64,000 nt of DNA, taken from positions 1 to 64,000 of the forward strand of contig NZ_SSON01000073.1 in assembly GCF_029871245.1 (NCBI RefSeq). The letters run 5' to 3'. This document shows, piece after piece, positions 53,432 through 62,174 of the stretch (positions within the stretch are counted from its first letter, which is position 1; each line of letters begins with the position of its first letter). The position numbers were made by a program, and so were the translations under genes. This DNA comes from Pseudomonas sp. BN102. Its GTDB lineage: Bacteria > Pseudomonadota > Gammaproteobacteria > Pseudomonadales > Pseudomonadaceae. Below the pieces are notes generated by a model, which ran no database searches, had not been told where the DNA came from, and saw only the letters and a list, made by a program, of their open reading frames with translations.

Positions 53432-54799
53432 TCAGCGAGTACCGCGGCGACGCAGGGCGGACGGCTTGAAGTAGCCATCGTCCGGCACGGCCTGGGCGAA
53501 GTCGATGGTGGTCGGCTCCTCGTTGTCCAGGTTCTGCACGTGGTAGCGGCGGGCCTGCAGGTCGTGGAACACGTCCAGCGCGGACCAGGTGGTCGGCAGG
53601 TCGTAGTAGTTCTTCAGGTAGGCCACCGATACACGCCACAGCTCGCCACGGCCGTCGTACTGGTCGACCACTGCGGCTTGCCAGCTGTCCTCGTCGAGGT
53701 ACAGGGTGCGCTTGGAGTAGATATGGCGGGCGCCCGCCTTCAGGGTGCCTTCCACGACCCACACGCGATGCAGCTCGTTGCGGGTGACGGCCGGGTTCAG
53801 GTGGCCCGGCTGCAGCAGGTCATCGTATTTGACCTCGGGGCTGGACACCTTGTAGTTGTTGTAGGGGATGTAGATTTCCTTCTTGCCCACCAGCTTCCAG
53901 TCGTAGCGGTCCGGCGCACCGTTGAACATGTCGGTGTCATCGGCGGTACGCAGGCCGTCGGCGGCGGCGATCGGCGTGTCGTAGGCGAGGTTCGGCGCGC
54001 GGCGGACGCGACGCTGGCCGGCGTTGTAGCCCCAGGCCTGGCGCGGCTCCTGGACCTGGTCCAGGGTCTCGTGGACCAGGGTCGCGCCACCGGCCAGGCG
54101 TGCCGGGCTCTTGGTGAAGGACAGGTAGAAGAAGAGGACGTTGTTCAGGTCGGCATAGGACCCTTTCGGGTTGTAGTACTTGAACAGGGCTTCCTGCTGC
54201 GAGGTCACCAGGGAGTAGTCGCCATTGCGCTGCACGGCCACTTCCGAGGCGCGACGGACGATGTAGCTGCCGCGGTAGCGGACGACGTGGTTCCACAGGG
54301 CTTCCACACCGTTCTGCGGGATCGGGAACGGGATGCCGCCGTAGGCGTCGGAGAAGCCGTTGCCGCCGTCCAGCAGCTTGGCGCCGGTGGCGTTCTTGAC
54401 GGTGTTCTCATAGACCCACTGCGGTGCGGAGCCGGAGCGGCGGGTCTGGTAGATCGGCATCTGGAAGCTGTTCGGGTAGGCGTTGAACAGGGCGATCTGA
54501 CCCGGGGTCAGGTTGGCCTTGTACTGGTCCAGATTGGCCTTGGTGATGGTGAACAGCGGCTTGTCTTCCGGGAACGGGTCCAGATGGTGCTGGCCGGACT
54601 TGTAACCGGCCGGAGGCTGGGTGATGCCACCGGTCCAGGCCGGGATGGTGCCGGCGGCGTTGCCGCCCTTCTCGGCGCCGAAGGGGGTCAGGCTGCTGCC
54701 GAGCTTGGCGGCATCCTGGGCCGAAACCTGCGCCAGGGCGCTGCTGGCGGACAGCGCCAGGGCAACCGCGGCACTAATCAGCGAAAGCTTTTTCAGCAT
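53432..54799 (-). CDS. DUF1329 outer-membrane/periplasmic protein
   Basis: 455 residues with a signal peptide (MLKKLSLISAAVALALSASSALA, cleavage about 23). DUF1329 features: GNAAGTIPAWTGGI near residue 45, the LDPFPEDKPLFTITKANLDQ region, and a LolA-like beta-rich body with YDTPIAAADGLRTADDTDMFNGAPDRYDWKLVGKKEIYIPYN and RVWVVEGTLKAGARHIYSKRTLYLDEDSW. The family is almost always next to DUF1302, as here (60-base gap). Its fold is expected to resemble lipoprotein carriers, so binding of a hydrophobic molecule is a reasonable inference. Confidence 0.88.
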   Translation of the reverse strand: MLKKLSLISAAVALALSASSALAQVSAQDAAKLGSSLTPFGAEKGGNAAGTIPAWTGGITQPPAGYKSGQHHLDPFPEDKPLFTITKANLDQYKANLTPGQIALFNAYPNSFQMPIYQTRRSGSAPQWVYENTVKNATGAKLLDGGNGFSDAYGGIPFPIPQNGVEALWNHVVRYRGSYIVRRASEVAVQRNGDYSLVTSQQEALFKYYNPKGSYADLNNVLFFYLSFTKSPARLAGGATLVHETLDQVQEPRQAWGYNAGQRRVRRAPNLAYDTPIAAADGLRTADDTDMFNGAPDRYDWKLVGKKEIYIPYNNYKVSSPEVKYDDLLQPGHLNPAVTRNELHRVWVVEGTLKAGARHIYSKRTLYLDEDSWQAAVVDQYDGRGELWRVSVAYLKNYYDLPTTWSALDVFHDLQARRYHVQNLDNEEPTTIDFAQAVPDDGYFKPSALRRRGTR

Positions 54800-54859
54800 G
54801 TGGGTTCTCCGTGATGAGTCTGTAGCGGGCGCCGGGACGCCCGTCTTGTTCTTGTTGGC

Positions 54860-56896
54860 TTAGAAGGAGTACTTGACGTTGACGCCGACGTTGTCGCGGT
54901 CGCGCACCGAGTTGTTCTGGCCACCGCCGTAGAACTCGGTGTACTGCAGTTCGGCTTCCAGGCTGTTCAGGTAGGTGGCCTTGAGGCCCAGGGTGTAAGC
55001 CTTGCGACCTTCGATGAAGTTGCCGGTCTGGTAGGAGTTGCCCTCGAAGTCGTCCTTGTAGACGACGTAGGGGGAAACGTTCACGCCGGCGTAGACGTCG
55101 TTCCAGGTGCCGGACAGAAGCAGGGTGTAGCCGTAGGCGTTCTTGTTGACCTGGTCGTCGCGATCGCCGCCGGAGACGTAGGAGCTGTTGCCACGGCCGG
55201 AGTAGTAGCGGTTCTCGCCGTTGAAAGCGACGTATTGCAGATCGCTGCCGCGCAGGTGCTCGGAGGCCAGCTCGGCCACGCCGATCAGGGAGTCGAAGGA
55301 CAGCGACGGGCCGAAGTTGTAGATGGTGCCCAGGGAGGTGTTGTAGGCCTCGACGCGCTCGGAGTTGTGGATCTCGTCGCCCAACTGGACGCTCTGGCCA
55401 CCGATGTTGACGGTTCGGCCGGATGCCAGTTGCGGGGCCTGGAGCAGCAGGTCGCCCAGCAGGTCGTTGGTGGTGGCGATGCCGATCGGCAGGTTCGGAC
55501 GGTAAGCAAACTCGCCGAAGACCGAGGCCTCGCCGATGGTGGTGTTGAAGCTCAGGCCGTACATGCGGATGTCTTCGGCGTACTCGCGCTGGGCCTGGAC
55601 CTGGTTGGCCACGTCGATGGTCGCCAGGCCGCCGGCAGCGGTGGTAGCCGCCGAAGTCAGGGCGTTGGAGTAGGCGCGGGCCAAGTTCGGGTTGAGCGCC
55701 GGGTTGGCCAGCACGGCCTGCAGCTGGGCGACCGAGATACCAGCTTGGGAGGCGACCGCCTGCTGCACCTGGGGAGCCAGGGCGGTGGACGCCTGGCCAG
55801 CGATCTGCGCGAGATTAAGGCCGGCGTAGTCGCCCAGGTTGGCCGCGATGGTCGGCTCCTTGGCGTGGTAGTTGACGAAGTAGAAGCCGAACTCGGTGGA
55901 GTTCAGTTCTTCGGCGATGTAGCGGAAGGCAACGCCGAACTGACCATCATTCTTGGCGTTGATGTCCGGACCGATGGACGCGACCTTGATGTTGCCGTTG
56001 GCATCCACGGTGCGGCCGCCTTGCAGGCCGCCCACACCGAAGCGGCTCAGGCCGCTGTACAGACCGGCCAGCGGCGTCAGCGCGCGCTGGGTCGAATAGG
56101 CGGTATTGCCGCCCTCAGCAAACAGGTCGGTCTCGGAATAGTAGGTACCGACCGGGTCGATGGCCGATTCCTTCCAGTTCCACTGGTAGAAGGTCTCCAT
56201 CGACAGGTTTTCGGTCAGGCCGAGGTTGAAGCTCAGGGCTTCCACCGGCACCAGCACTTCCTTCAGCTCGGAGCCCGGCAGGCGGAACTTGGCGGCGTCC
56301 ACCGGGTTGGTGGTGTTGACGCCACCGCGATAGAAGATGCCTTCGCCCCAGTTGAACACCTGGCGGCCGATACGACCGGTGACCGGCATGTCGGCCACGT
56401 CCCAGTTGCCATACAGATAGGCGTCGAGGATCTGTGCATCACGGCCCGCCTTGTGGCGGGTCTCGTGGGTGAAGCTGTCATCCTTCGGGAAGTTCTGGCT
56501 CGGCTGGACGGGGTCGTTGTTGTCCAGGTAGTCGTTGCGCTTGTCCATGATCTGGGTGTCATAGAAAGCGGTGCCACGAACGAACATGCCGTAGTTCTTG
56601 TAGGTCGCTTCCAGGTCGGAAGTGATCTTGTAGACCTCGGAAACCAGGCCGGTATCGAAGTTGCGGTTGCCGTCGTTGGTGTTGATGTCGTCGTTGGTTT
56701 TGTCCCGTCCTTGCACGCGCCACAGCTGGCCGTAGGAAACGGTGGTATCGAGGGATCCGGAAATTTCGTCGTTGGCGAAACTGAACTCCACCGCCTGGGC
56801 CTGGGCGGTTACCAGGAGCGGCAGGATACCGGCGAAGGCGAAACCTGCCTTGGCCGGTGCGAAACGCAACATGGGCTTATGGGACTTTAGCTCCAT
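54860..56896 (-). CDS. DUF1302 outer-membrane beta-barrel-like protein
   Basis: 678 residues. The signal segment is long (about 1-35, ending TAQAQA), followed by VEFSFANDEISGSLDTTVSYG, the usual DUF1302 mature start. The body is rich in alternating aromatic strands and turns (RNFDTGLVSEVYKITSDLEATYKNYG, GRIGRQVFNWGEGIFYRGGVN) and ends in GVNVKYSF, a C-terminal phenylalanine suited to Bam insertion. A Gln/Ala-rich insert lies about residues 365-430. Probably an outer-membrane barrel for hydrophobic compounds, working with DUF1329. First gene of a unit preceded by a candidate sigma-54 promoter. GGAG lies 9 bases upstream of ATG. Confidence 0.88.
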   Translation of the reverse strand: MELKSHKPMLRFAPAKAGFAFAGILPLLVTAQAQAVEFSFANDEISGSLDTTVSYGQLWRVQGRDKTNDDINTNDGNRNFDTGLVSEVYKITSDLEATYKNYGMFVRGTAFYDTQIMDKRNDYLDNNDPVQPSQNFPKDDSFTHETRHKAGRDAQILDAYLYGNWDVADMPVTGRIGRQVFNWGEGIFYRGGVNTTNPVDAAKFRLPGSELKEVLVPVEALSFNLGLTENLSMETFYQWNWKESAIDPVGTYYSETDLFAEGGNTAYSTQRALTPLAGLYSGLSRFGVGGLQGGRTVDANGNIKVASIGPDINAKNDGQFGVAFRYIAEELNSTEFGFYFVNYHAKEPTIAANLGDYAGLNLAQIAGQASTALAPQVQQAVASQAGISVAQLQAVLANPALNPNLARAYSNALTSAATTAAGGLATIDVANQVQAQREYAEDIRMYGLSFNTTIGEASVFGEFAYRPNLPIGIATTNDLLGDLLLQAPQLASGRTVNIGGQSVQLGDEIHNSERVEAYNTSLGTIYNFGPSLSFDSLIGVAELASEHLRGSDLQYVAFNGENRYYSGRGNSSYVSGGDRDDQVNKNAYGYTLLLSGTWNDVYAGVNVSPYVVYKDDFEGNSYQTGNFIEGRKAYTLGLKATYLNSLEAELQYTEFYGGGQNNSVRDRDNVGVNVKYSF

Positions 56897-57060
56897 CGAG
56901 TCTTACTCCGTGGACTGATCACTTTGTTATTGGCGGCCCGTCGGGCAGGCCTGTTTGTCCAGCCGCTCTTGGCGACTTTCTTGCTTCGGCAGGAAACCCC
57001 CAGCGCAGAGCGCACCCCGTTGCAGACGCACCGAAACGGGGCCAAATCGGCAGGCGGAGT

Positions 57061-57077
57061 TGCAACCATGGTGCCAA
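57061..57077 (-). promoter_or_regulatory. Candidate sigma-54 promoter of the DUF1302-DUF1329 operon
   Basis: On the minus strand the site reads TTGGCACCATGGTTGCA, matching YTGGCAC-N5-TTGCA with exactly 10 bases between the GG and GC pairs. Transcription would start near 57050, about 155 bases before the DUF1302 ATG. Confidence 0.7.
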
Positions 57078-57140
57078 GTCGGGAATGTTCGTCAGAAAAA
57101 TCCCGCAGACTGCGCGACGGAAAATTGTCAAACAAGTGAC

Positions 57141-57189
57141 TGATCAGCCACTGATCAATTCCGAAATTTGCGTCCGATTTTGTCGGACG
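57141..57189 (-). promoter_or_regulatory. Inverted repeats upstream of the sigma-54 promoter (possible activator sites)
   Basis: TGATCA-N6-TGATCA (57141-57158; each hexamer is itself palindromic) and GTCCGA-N5-TCGGAC (57173-57189). They lie about 90-140 bases upstream of the predicted start, where sigma-54 enhancer-binding proteins usually bind. Confidence 0.5.
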
Positions 57190-57323
57190 ATCTGGCTCGA
57201 TTTGTCACTCAAGATCACACTTGCAGGGCATGTACGCTCATACCAAAAGCTGCCTGGTCAAGCATTTTCTGGGCTTTTAAGACAATCAGCGCATAACAGA
57301 GGAGGCAGTTATTTCCTTGAGTA

Positions 57324-57358
57324 ACAAAAAAGTGTTACCGGAACTAACCGGTAACACT
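57324..57358 (-). terminator. Rho-independent terminator of pepN
   Basis: AAGTGTTACCGG and CCGGTAACACTT form a perfect 12-bp stem with a 6-base loop, followed on the minus strand by TTTTTTG. It lies 60 bases after the pepN stop. A second hairpin, ACAGCCCG/CGGGCTGT (57386-57407), lies between. Confidence 0.85.
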
Positions 57359-57417
57359 TCATAAAAGGACTCTTTCGGAAAGATGACAGCCCGCTTTCAC
57401 GGGCTGTTGGGAGGACC

Positions 57418-60075
57418 TCAGGCGAGGCTCTTGCTGACCACTTCGAAGACGTCGCTGGACAGTTCACCGGAGGCGAGGATGCGCTCCAGTTCGGCCTTCA
57501 TCAGTTGCTGGCGGCCGCCGTCGTACTTGCGCCAGCGGGTCAGGGGCGCGAGCTGGCGTGAGGCGATCTGCGGGTTGAGGGCATTGAGCGTGATCACATG
57601 ATCGGCGAGGAAGCGATAACCCGCGCCATCGGCCCGGTGGAAGTTCACCAGGTTCTGGTTGGCGAAGGCACCGATCAGTGCACGCACCTTGTTCGGGTTC
57701 TTCAGGGTGAAGGCAGGGTGCTGCATCAGCGCCTGCACCCGCTCCAGCCCGCCCGGCAGGCCGCAGCCGGCCTGCACGCTGAACCACTGGTCCATCACCA
57801 GCGGATCATCCTTGAAATACTCGGCGAAGCGTTCCAGGGCACCGGCCTTCTCCGCCTCGAAGCGGGAGTTGACCAGCACGGCCAGCGCCGAGAGGCGTTC
57901 GGTCATGTTGTCGCACTCGTTGAACTGCTCCAGGCAAGCCTCCAGCACCTCTGCCTTGCCGCTCTGCATCAGGTAGGACAGGGCGATGTTCTGCAGGGTG
58001 CGGCGGGCGATGTGCGCGGCCTCGGCGACGTAGCCGGTTTCGCGGGACAGCGCGCGGTTGGCCTGGAAGCGTGCCAGCAGCGGCTCGAACAGGGCCTGGC
58101 CAATGGATTGGCGGGCGAACTCGCGGGCGGCATGGATGGCGTCCACATCCGCTACTTCGCTGATCTCGGTGAGATAGGCCTCGCTCGGCAGGGAGAGCAT
58201 CTCGGCGACCATGGCCTGGTCCAGCGACTCATCGCCCAACAGGGTACGGAAGGCCTCGATCAGGCGCGGGTCCAGCACCAGCTTTTCGCCGCGCTGGTGC
58301 TGGCCGATCAGCTCGAAGAGCACCTGGACCGACAACTGCTGGCCGGCTTCCCAGCGGTTGAAGCCGTCGGAATCGTGCTGCATGAGGAACATCAGCTGGT
58401 CGCGGCTGAAGGGGAAGCTCAGCTTCACTGGCGCCGAGAAGCCGCGCAACAGGGAAGGCAGCGGGCGTTCGGGGATGTCGACGAAGGTGAACTGCTGTTC
58501 CGCCTCGTTCAGGGCCAGCACACGGCTGCCGCCCTGGGGCGCGGCCTCGCCCGAGAGGCGCAGCGGCAGTTCGCCGCCCTGGCCGTCGAGCAGGCCCAGT
58601 TCCACGGGAATGACGAAGGGTTGCTTGTCCTTCTGCCCCGGGGTCGCCGGGCAGCTCTGGCGGAAGGTCAGGCTGTAGGTGCGGGCCTCGGCGTCGTAGC
58701 TGTCCTCGACCTGTAGGCGCGGGGTGCCGGACTGGCTGTACCAGCGCTTGAACTGGGTCAGGTCGACTCCATTGGCGTTTTCCATGGCCTTGACGAAGTC
58801 GTCGCAGGTCACGGCCTGGCCGTCATGGCGTTCGAAGTACAGGTCGGTGCCCTTGCGGAAGCCCTCGGCGCCCAGCAGGGTGTGGAGCATGCGCACCACT
58901 TCCGAACCCTTCTCGTAGACGGTCAGGGTGTAGAAGTTGGAGATCTCCATGAAGGAGTCCGGGCGCACAGGGTGGGCCATGGGGCCGGCATCCTCGGCGA
59001 ACTGGTTGGTGCGCAGGAAGGCCACGTCCTCGATGCGCTTGACGGTGCGCGAGTTCATGTCGGCGGAGAACTCGGCGTCGCGGAACACGGTGAAGCCTTC
59101 TTTGAGCGACAGCTGGAACCAGTCGCGGCAGGTCACGCGGTTGCCCGACCAGTTGTGGAAGTACTCGTGGGCCACCACCGCCTCGACGCGCTGGTGGGCG
59201 GCGTCGGTGGCAGTCTCGGCCTTGGCCAGCACGCAGCTGGAGTTGAAGATGTTGAGCCCCTTGTTCTCCATGGCGCCCATGTTGAAGTCGTTCACCGCGA
59301 CGATCATGAAGATGTCCAGGTCGTACTCGCGGCCATAGACCTCCTCGTCCCAGCGCATGGACTTCTTCAGGCTGTCCATGGCGTGCTGGACCTTGTCGAT
59401 GTTTTCCGGCTCGACATAGATGCGCAACGCCACGTCACGCTGGGTCATGGTGGTGAAGCTGTCTTCCACGCACCAGAGGTCGCCGGCCACCAGGGCGAAC
59501 AGGTAGGCGGGTTTCTTGAAGGGGTCCTGCCAGGTGGCCCAGTGCCGGCCGCCCTCCTCCGCCCCACTGGCCACCGGGTTGCCGTTGGACAACAGCACCG
59601 GATAGCGATGCTGTTCGGCAGTGATGGTGGTGGTGAACTTGCTCATCACGTCCGGGCGATCGAGGTAGTAGGTGATCTTGCGGAACCCCTCGGCCTCGCA
59701 CTGGGTGCAGAACATCTTGCCGGACTTGTACAGCCCCTCCAGCGCGGTGTTGCTTTCCGGATGGATGCGTACGGTGCTGTCGAGGGTGAAGCTTTTCGCC
59801 ACCGGCTGCAGGGTCAGGTGGCTGTCGTCCAGCTGGTAATCGGAGGCCGACAGTTCGCGGTCATCCATGGACAGCGACAGCAGCTCCAGCTGTTGGCCGT
59901 CCAGCACAAGGGGAGGCAGGCCGTCGCCCAGCTCCGGGTTGCGGCGAATAACCAGCTGGGCATGGACCAGGCTGTGGTCCTCGTACAGCTCGAAGGTCAG
60001 GTTGGTCTCTTCGATCAGGTAGTCGGGGGCCTGATAGTCCTTGAGGTAGATGACTTTCGGTTGTTCGGTGCGCAT
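57418..60075 (-). CDS. pepN: Aminopeptidase N
   Basis: 885 residues, M1-family zinc aminopeptidase that removes N-terminal residues from peptides in the cytoplasm. The exopeptidase motif GAMENKG and the zinc site HEYFH (His303-Glu304...His307, third ligand Glu326 in SLKEG) are intact. N-terminal beta-saddle, catalytic domain, Ig-like domain and helical C-terminal bowl follow in order, and length matches E. coli PepN (870). AAGAG stands before ATG 60075. It has its own perfect terminator and is separated by 106 bases from the DUF2797 gene in the same direction. Confidence 0.97.
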   Translation of the reverse strand: MRTEQPKVIYLKDYQAPDYLIEETNLTFELYEDHSLVHAQLVIRRNPELGDGLPPLVLDGQQLELLSLSMDDRELSASDYQLDDSHLTLQPVAKSFTLDSTVRIHPESNTALEGLYKSGKMFCTQCEAEGFRKITYYLDRPDVMSKFTTTITAEQHRYPVLLSNGNPVASGAEEGGRHWATWQDPFKKPAYLFALVAGDLWCVEDSFTTMTQRDVALRIYVEPENIDKVQHAMDSLKKSMRWDEEVYGREYDLDIFMIVAVNDFNMGAMENKGLNIFNSSCVLAKAETATDAAHQRVEAVVAHEYFHNWSGNRVTCRDWFQLSLKEGFTVFRDAEFSADMNSRTVKRIEDVAFLRTNQFAEDAGPMAHPVRPDSFMEISNFYTLTVYEKGSEVVRMLHTLLGAEGFRKGTDLYFERHDGQAVTCDDFVKAMENANGVDLTQFKRWYSQSGTPRLQVEDSYDAEARTYSLTFRQSCPATPGQKDKQPFVIPVELGLLDGQGGELPLRLSGEAAPQGGSRVLALNEAEQQFTFVDIPERPLPSLLRGFSAPVKLSFPFSRDQLMFLMQHDSDGFNRWEAGQQLSVQVLFELIGQHQRGEKLVLDPRLIEAFRTLLGDESLDQAMVAEMLSLPSEAYLTEISEVADVDAIHAAREFARQSIGQALFEPLLARFQANRALSRETGYVAEAAHIARRTLQNIALSYLMQSGKAEVLEACLEQFNECDNMTERLSALAVLVNSRFEAEKAGALERFAEYFKDDPLVMDQWFSVQAGCGLPGGLERVQALMQHPAFTLKNPNKVRALIGAFANQNLVNFHRADGAGYRFLADHVITLNALNPQIASRQLAPLTRWRKYDGGRQQLMKAELERILASGELSSDVFEVVSKSLA

Positions 60076-60180
60076 GGTCGTCTCTTCGATTGCAAGGCGG
60101 CCCCGTAGCCCTGGGCCGCTCGTGATGAATGGGTCAAGGTCGGAGTATGGACTATTCCCCTGCCGACCTGATCACTTGAA

Positions 60181-61011
60181 CTACGCGGCGCTGATGGCCA
60201 GCTGGTAAGCGGTGTACTTGCGCAGGTTGATCACGCCGGTATCGAGAATCAGGTACTGGCCCTTGATGCCCCGCAGCGTACCCTCCACCACCGGCGTCTT
60301 GTCCAGATCGAAGCTGACGACCTTGGTCGGATAGGCGTCCACCGGATAGTTGATCTCGATGGGCAGGACGTCGCTGACCGGCTGGATCGCCTGCAGGCCG
60401 AAGCGGTCCTGGAGGGCGCGCAGGCCTTCGGCGCAGCTGTCGAACAACTGGTCGCGGATGGCCGCAAGGTCCAGCGCCGGCGCGTCGCCCTTCAGCATGG
60501 CGCGCCAGTTGGTGCGGTCGGCCACCTGGCTGCGCAGCAGGTCTTCGACGAAGCCGGACTGCTGGCGGGTGGCGACGCGCACGATCGGCAGCGCCTGGGT
60601 GGCGCCCTGGTCGATCCAGCGGGTCGGCACCTGGCTGGCACGAGTGATGCCCACCTTGATGCCCGAGGAGTTGGCCAGGTAGACCACGTGGTCGGTCATG
60701 CAGAAACGCTCGCCCCACTCCGGTTCGCGGCAAGTGCCCTGTTCGAAGTGGCATTTCTCGGGGCTGACGATGCAGCTGTCACACTGCGCCAGCTTGGTGA
60801 AGCAGGGATAGCAGTAGCCCTGGCTGAAGCTCTTCTTCGTCTTGCGCCCGCAGTGGATGCAGTGGATGGCGCCAAGGAATTCGAGGCGCAGCTGCTTGCC
60901 GATCAGGGGATTCGCCGCGATTTCCGCCTCGCCCAGGCGAAAGCCGTACTGCACGGGGGCTTCAAGGCGCACCGACATCTTCGAGAGTGCGCCGCGTCCT
61001 AGTTCCAGCAT
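60181..61011 (-). CDS. DUF2797 zinc-ribbon protein
   Basis: 276 residues. A cysteine cluster near the N-terminus (CIHCGRKTKKSFSQGYCYPCF, then CDSC, CHFEQGTC) suggests a zinc ribbon. It is followed by VYLANSSGIKVGITR, whose GIKVGITR recalls GIY-YIG-like folds. These features fit DUF2797, function unknown. The frame is open 20 codons further, but ATG 61011 overlaps the upstream stop (TGATG) and gives the expected start MLELGRGALSKMSV. Confidence 0.85.
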   Translation of the reverse strand: MLELGRGALSKMSVRLEAPVQYGFRLGEAEIAANPLIGKQLRLEFLGAIHCIHCGRKTKKSFSQGYCYPCFTKLAQCDSCIVSPEKCHFEQGTCREPEWGERFCMTDHVVYLANSSGIKVGITRASQVPTRWIDQGATQALPIVRVATRQQSGFVEDLLRSQVADRTNWRAMLKGDAPALDLAAIRDQLFDSCAEGLRALQDRFGLQAIQPVSDVLPIEINYPVDAYPTKVVSFDLDKTPVVEGTLRGIKGQYLILDTGVINLRKYTAYQLAISAA

Positions 61012-61271
61012 CAGTGGACCGAATTCGACTTGAACAGCAGGTTGGGGATCGGCTCGGACTTGGAGCTGCACTCCTGCGGGCCCATGTAGCCGGTGCGCTC
61101 TTCTTCAGGCAGGTGCTTGAGCTCCCAGGCGATCACTGCCTGCAGCGACAGCTCCTTCTGCTCCTGGGTCAGCTTGCGGCCGTCCGGCCACTTGCCGATC
61201 TCCACGGCCAGCTTGAGGCTTTCGTAGACATCCTGGGTGATGTTGCTGATCAGATGGGCAAACGACGACAT
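61011..61271 (-). CDS. DUF1315 (YeaC-like) small protein
   Basis: 86 residues: MSSFAHLISNITQDVYESLK, AVEIGKWPDGRKLTQEQKELSLQAVIAWE and a C-terminal LPEEERTGYMGP. This is the DUF1315/YeaC pattern, a gammaproteobacterial family without assigned function. It is translationally coupled to the DUF2797 gene. The same pair precedes a rhomboid gene in P. aeruginosa as I recall. Confidence 0.88.
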   Translation of the reverse strand: MSSFAHLISNITQDVYESLKLAVEIGKWPDGRKLTQEQKELSLQAVIAWELKHLPEEERTGYMGPQECSSKSEPIPNLLFKSNSVH

Positions 61272-61307
61272 GGACCACTCACCGGAATTTGGGACAAGCT
61301 GCGCATT

Positions 61308-62174
61308 CTAACGGCGCAGGCGCGCCAGGGCACCCCCCAGCAGCCCGGTGGCGCAACCGGCGGCCAGGCCGCCGACGTGGGCACCGTTGGCGATGGCGCC
61401 GAATCCCAGGGCGGTGATAAGCCCGGACAGGCACACCAGCAGCCAGACCAGCATCATCGCCATCACCCCCGACGGCAGCCGGTAGGCCGGGCACGGCGCC
61501 AGGCGCTGGAATACCCAGCAGTGGCCGAGCAGGCCGTAGAGCACGCCGGATAGCCCGCCGAACAGCGAGGGGCCGCTGCTGAGGTACTGGGCATAGTCCG
61601 ATACCAGGCTGAAGCCCAGGGTCAGCACCAGCAGTACGGGGCCGCCCTGGCGGGCCTCGATGCGGCGCCCCAGTTCCCAGAACCACATGGCGTTCATCGC
61701 CAGGTGGAGGATACCGAAGTGGATCAGCATGGGCGTCACCAGCCGCCACCACTGCCCCGCCGCCAGCCCCTCGTCCAGGGTCGAGAAATAGATGTAGTCG
61801 CCCTGGATCTGGAAATCCTGGAAGCTCAGCCAGCGGATGACGGAAAAGTTGTCGCCCAGGTTGGTCAGCCCGGCCACCACCAGGGTCAGCAGCAGCACCA
61901 GGCTGGTGACGCGGCTGGCCATGAGCTGGGCGAGGATGCCGGCGCGCGGCGCTGCCTGCGGCACCTCCTGCTGCAACTGGAAATGCGGGTCGCCATCGGG
62001 GAAGCGCTGGTAGAGCCCGCGCACCTGTTCGGCCAGTTGCGCCCCGGGCACCCAGAGCACCTGCTCGCCGGATTCCTCGCTGACCCGGTAGGGCACTTCC
62101 AGGCGCTGCAACAGGGCGATGAAACCGGAGAGGTCCACCGTCAGGGGCAAGCGCAATACTTCAACGGCACTCAT
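61308..62174 (-). CDS. glpG: Rhomboid intramembrane serine protease, GlpG-like
   Basis: 288 residues. A cytoplasmic N-terminal domain (about 1-70) precedes six membrane helices. Catalytic Ser209 sits in GGLSGVLYG (GxSG), His266 in NGAHVGG, and the oxyanion HxxxN is His157-Asn161 (HLAMN). All catalytic positions are present, so it should cleave membrane-embedded substrates. ATG 62174 overlaps the stop of the phosphatase gene (TGATG) and has GAGGAG upstream. A TTG one codon earlier is in frame. Confidence 0.93.
   Translation of the reverse strand: MSAVEVLRLPLTVDLSGFIALLQRLEVPYRVSEESGEQVLWVPGAQLAEQVRGLYQRFPDGDPHFQLQQEVPQAAPRAGILAQLMASRVTSLVLLLTLVVAGLTNLGDNFSVIRWLSFQDFQIQGDYIYFSTLDEGLAAGQWWRLVTPMLIHFGILHLAMNAMWFWELGRRIEARQGGPVLLVLTLGFSLVSDYAQYLSSGPSLFGGLSGVLYGLLGHCWVFQRLAPCPAYRLPSGVMAMMLVWLLVCLSGLITALGFGAIANGAHVGGLAAGCATGLLGGALARLRR

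Larger units (their letters stand above)
56897..57323 (-). promoter_or_regulatory. Control region upstream of the DUF1302 operon
   Basis: About 430 bases without a gene. It holds the sigma-54 element (57061-57077), a leader of about 155 bases, the TGATCA pair (57141-57158) and the GTCCGA/TCGGAC repeat (57173-57189). A TTGACA (57127-57132, minus strand) is present but has no convincing -10 partner. Confidence 0.5.

Noticed and set aside
52953-53762. 269-codon minus-strand frame across the repeat region
   Set aside because: It crosses the terminator and the repeats and runs antisense in another frame over the end of the DUF1329 gene.
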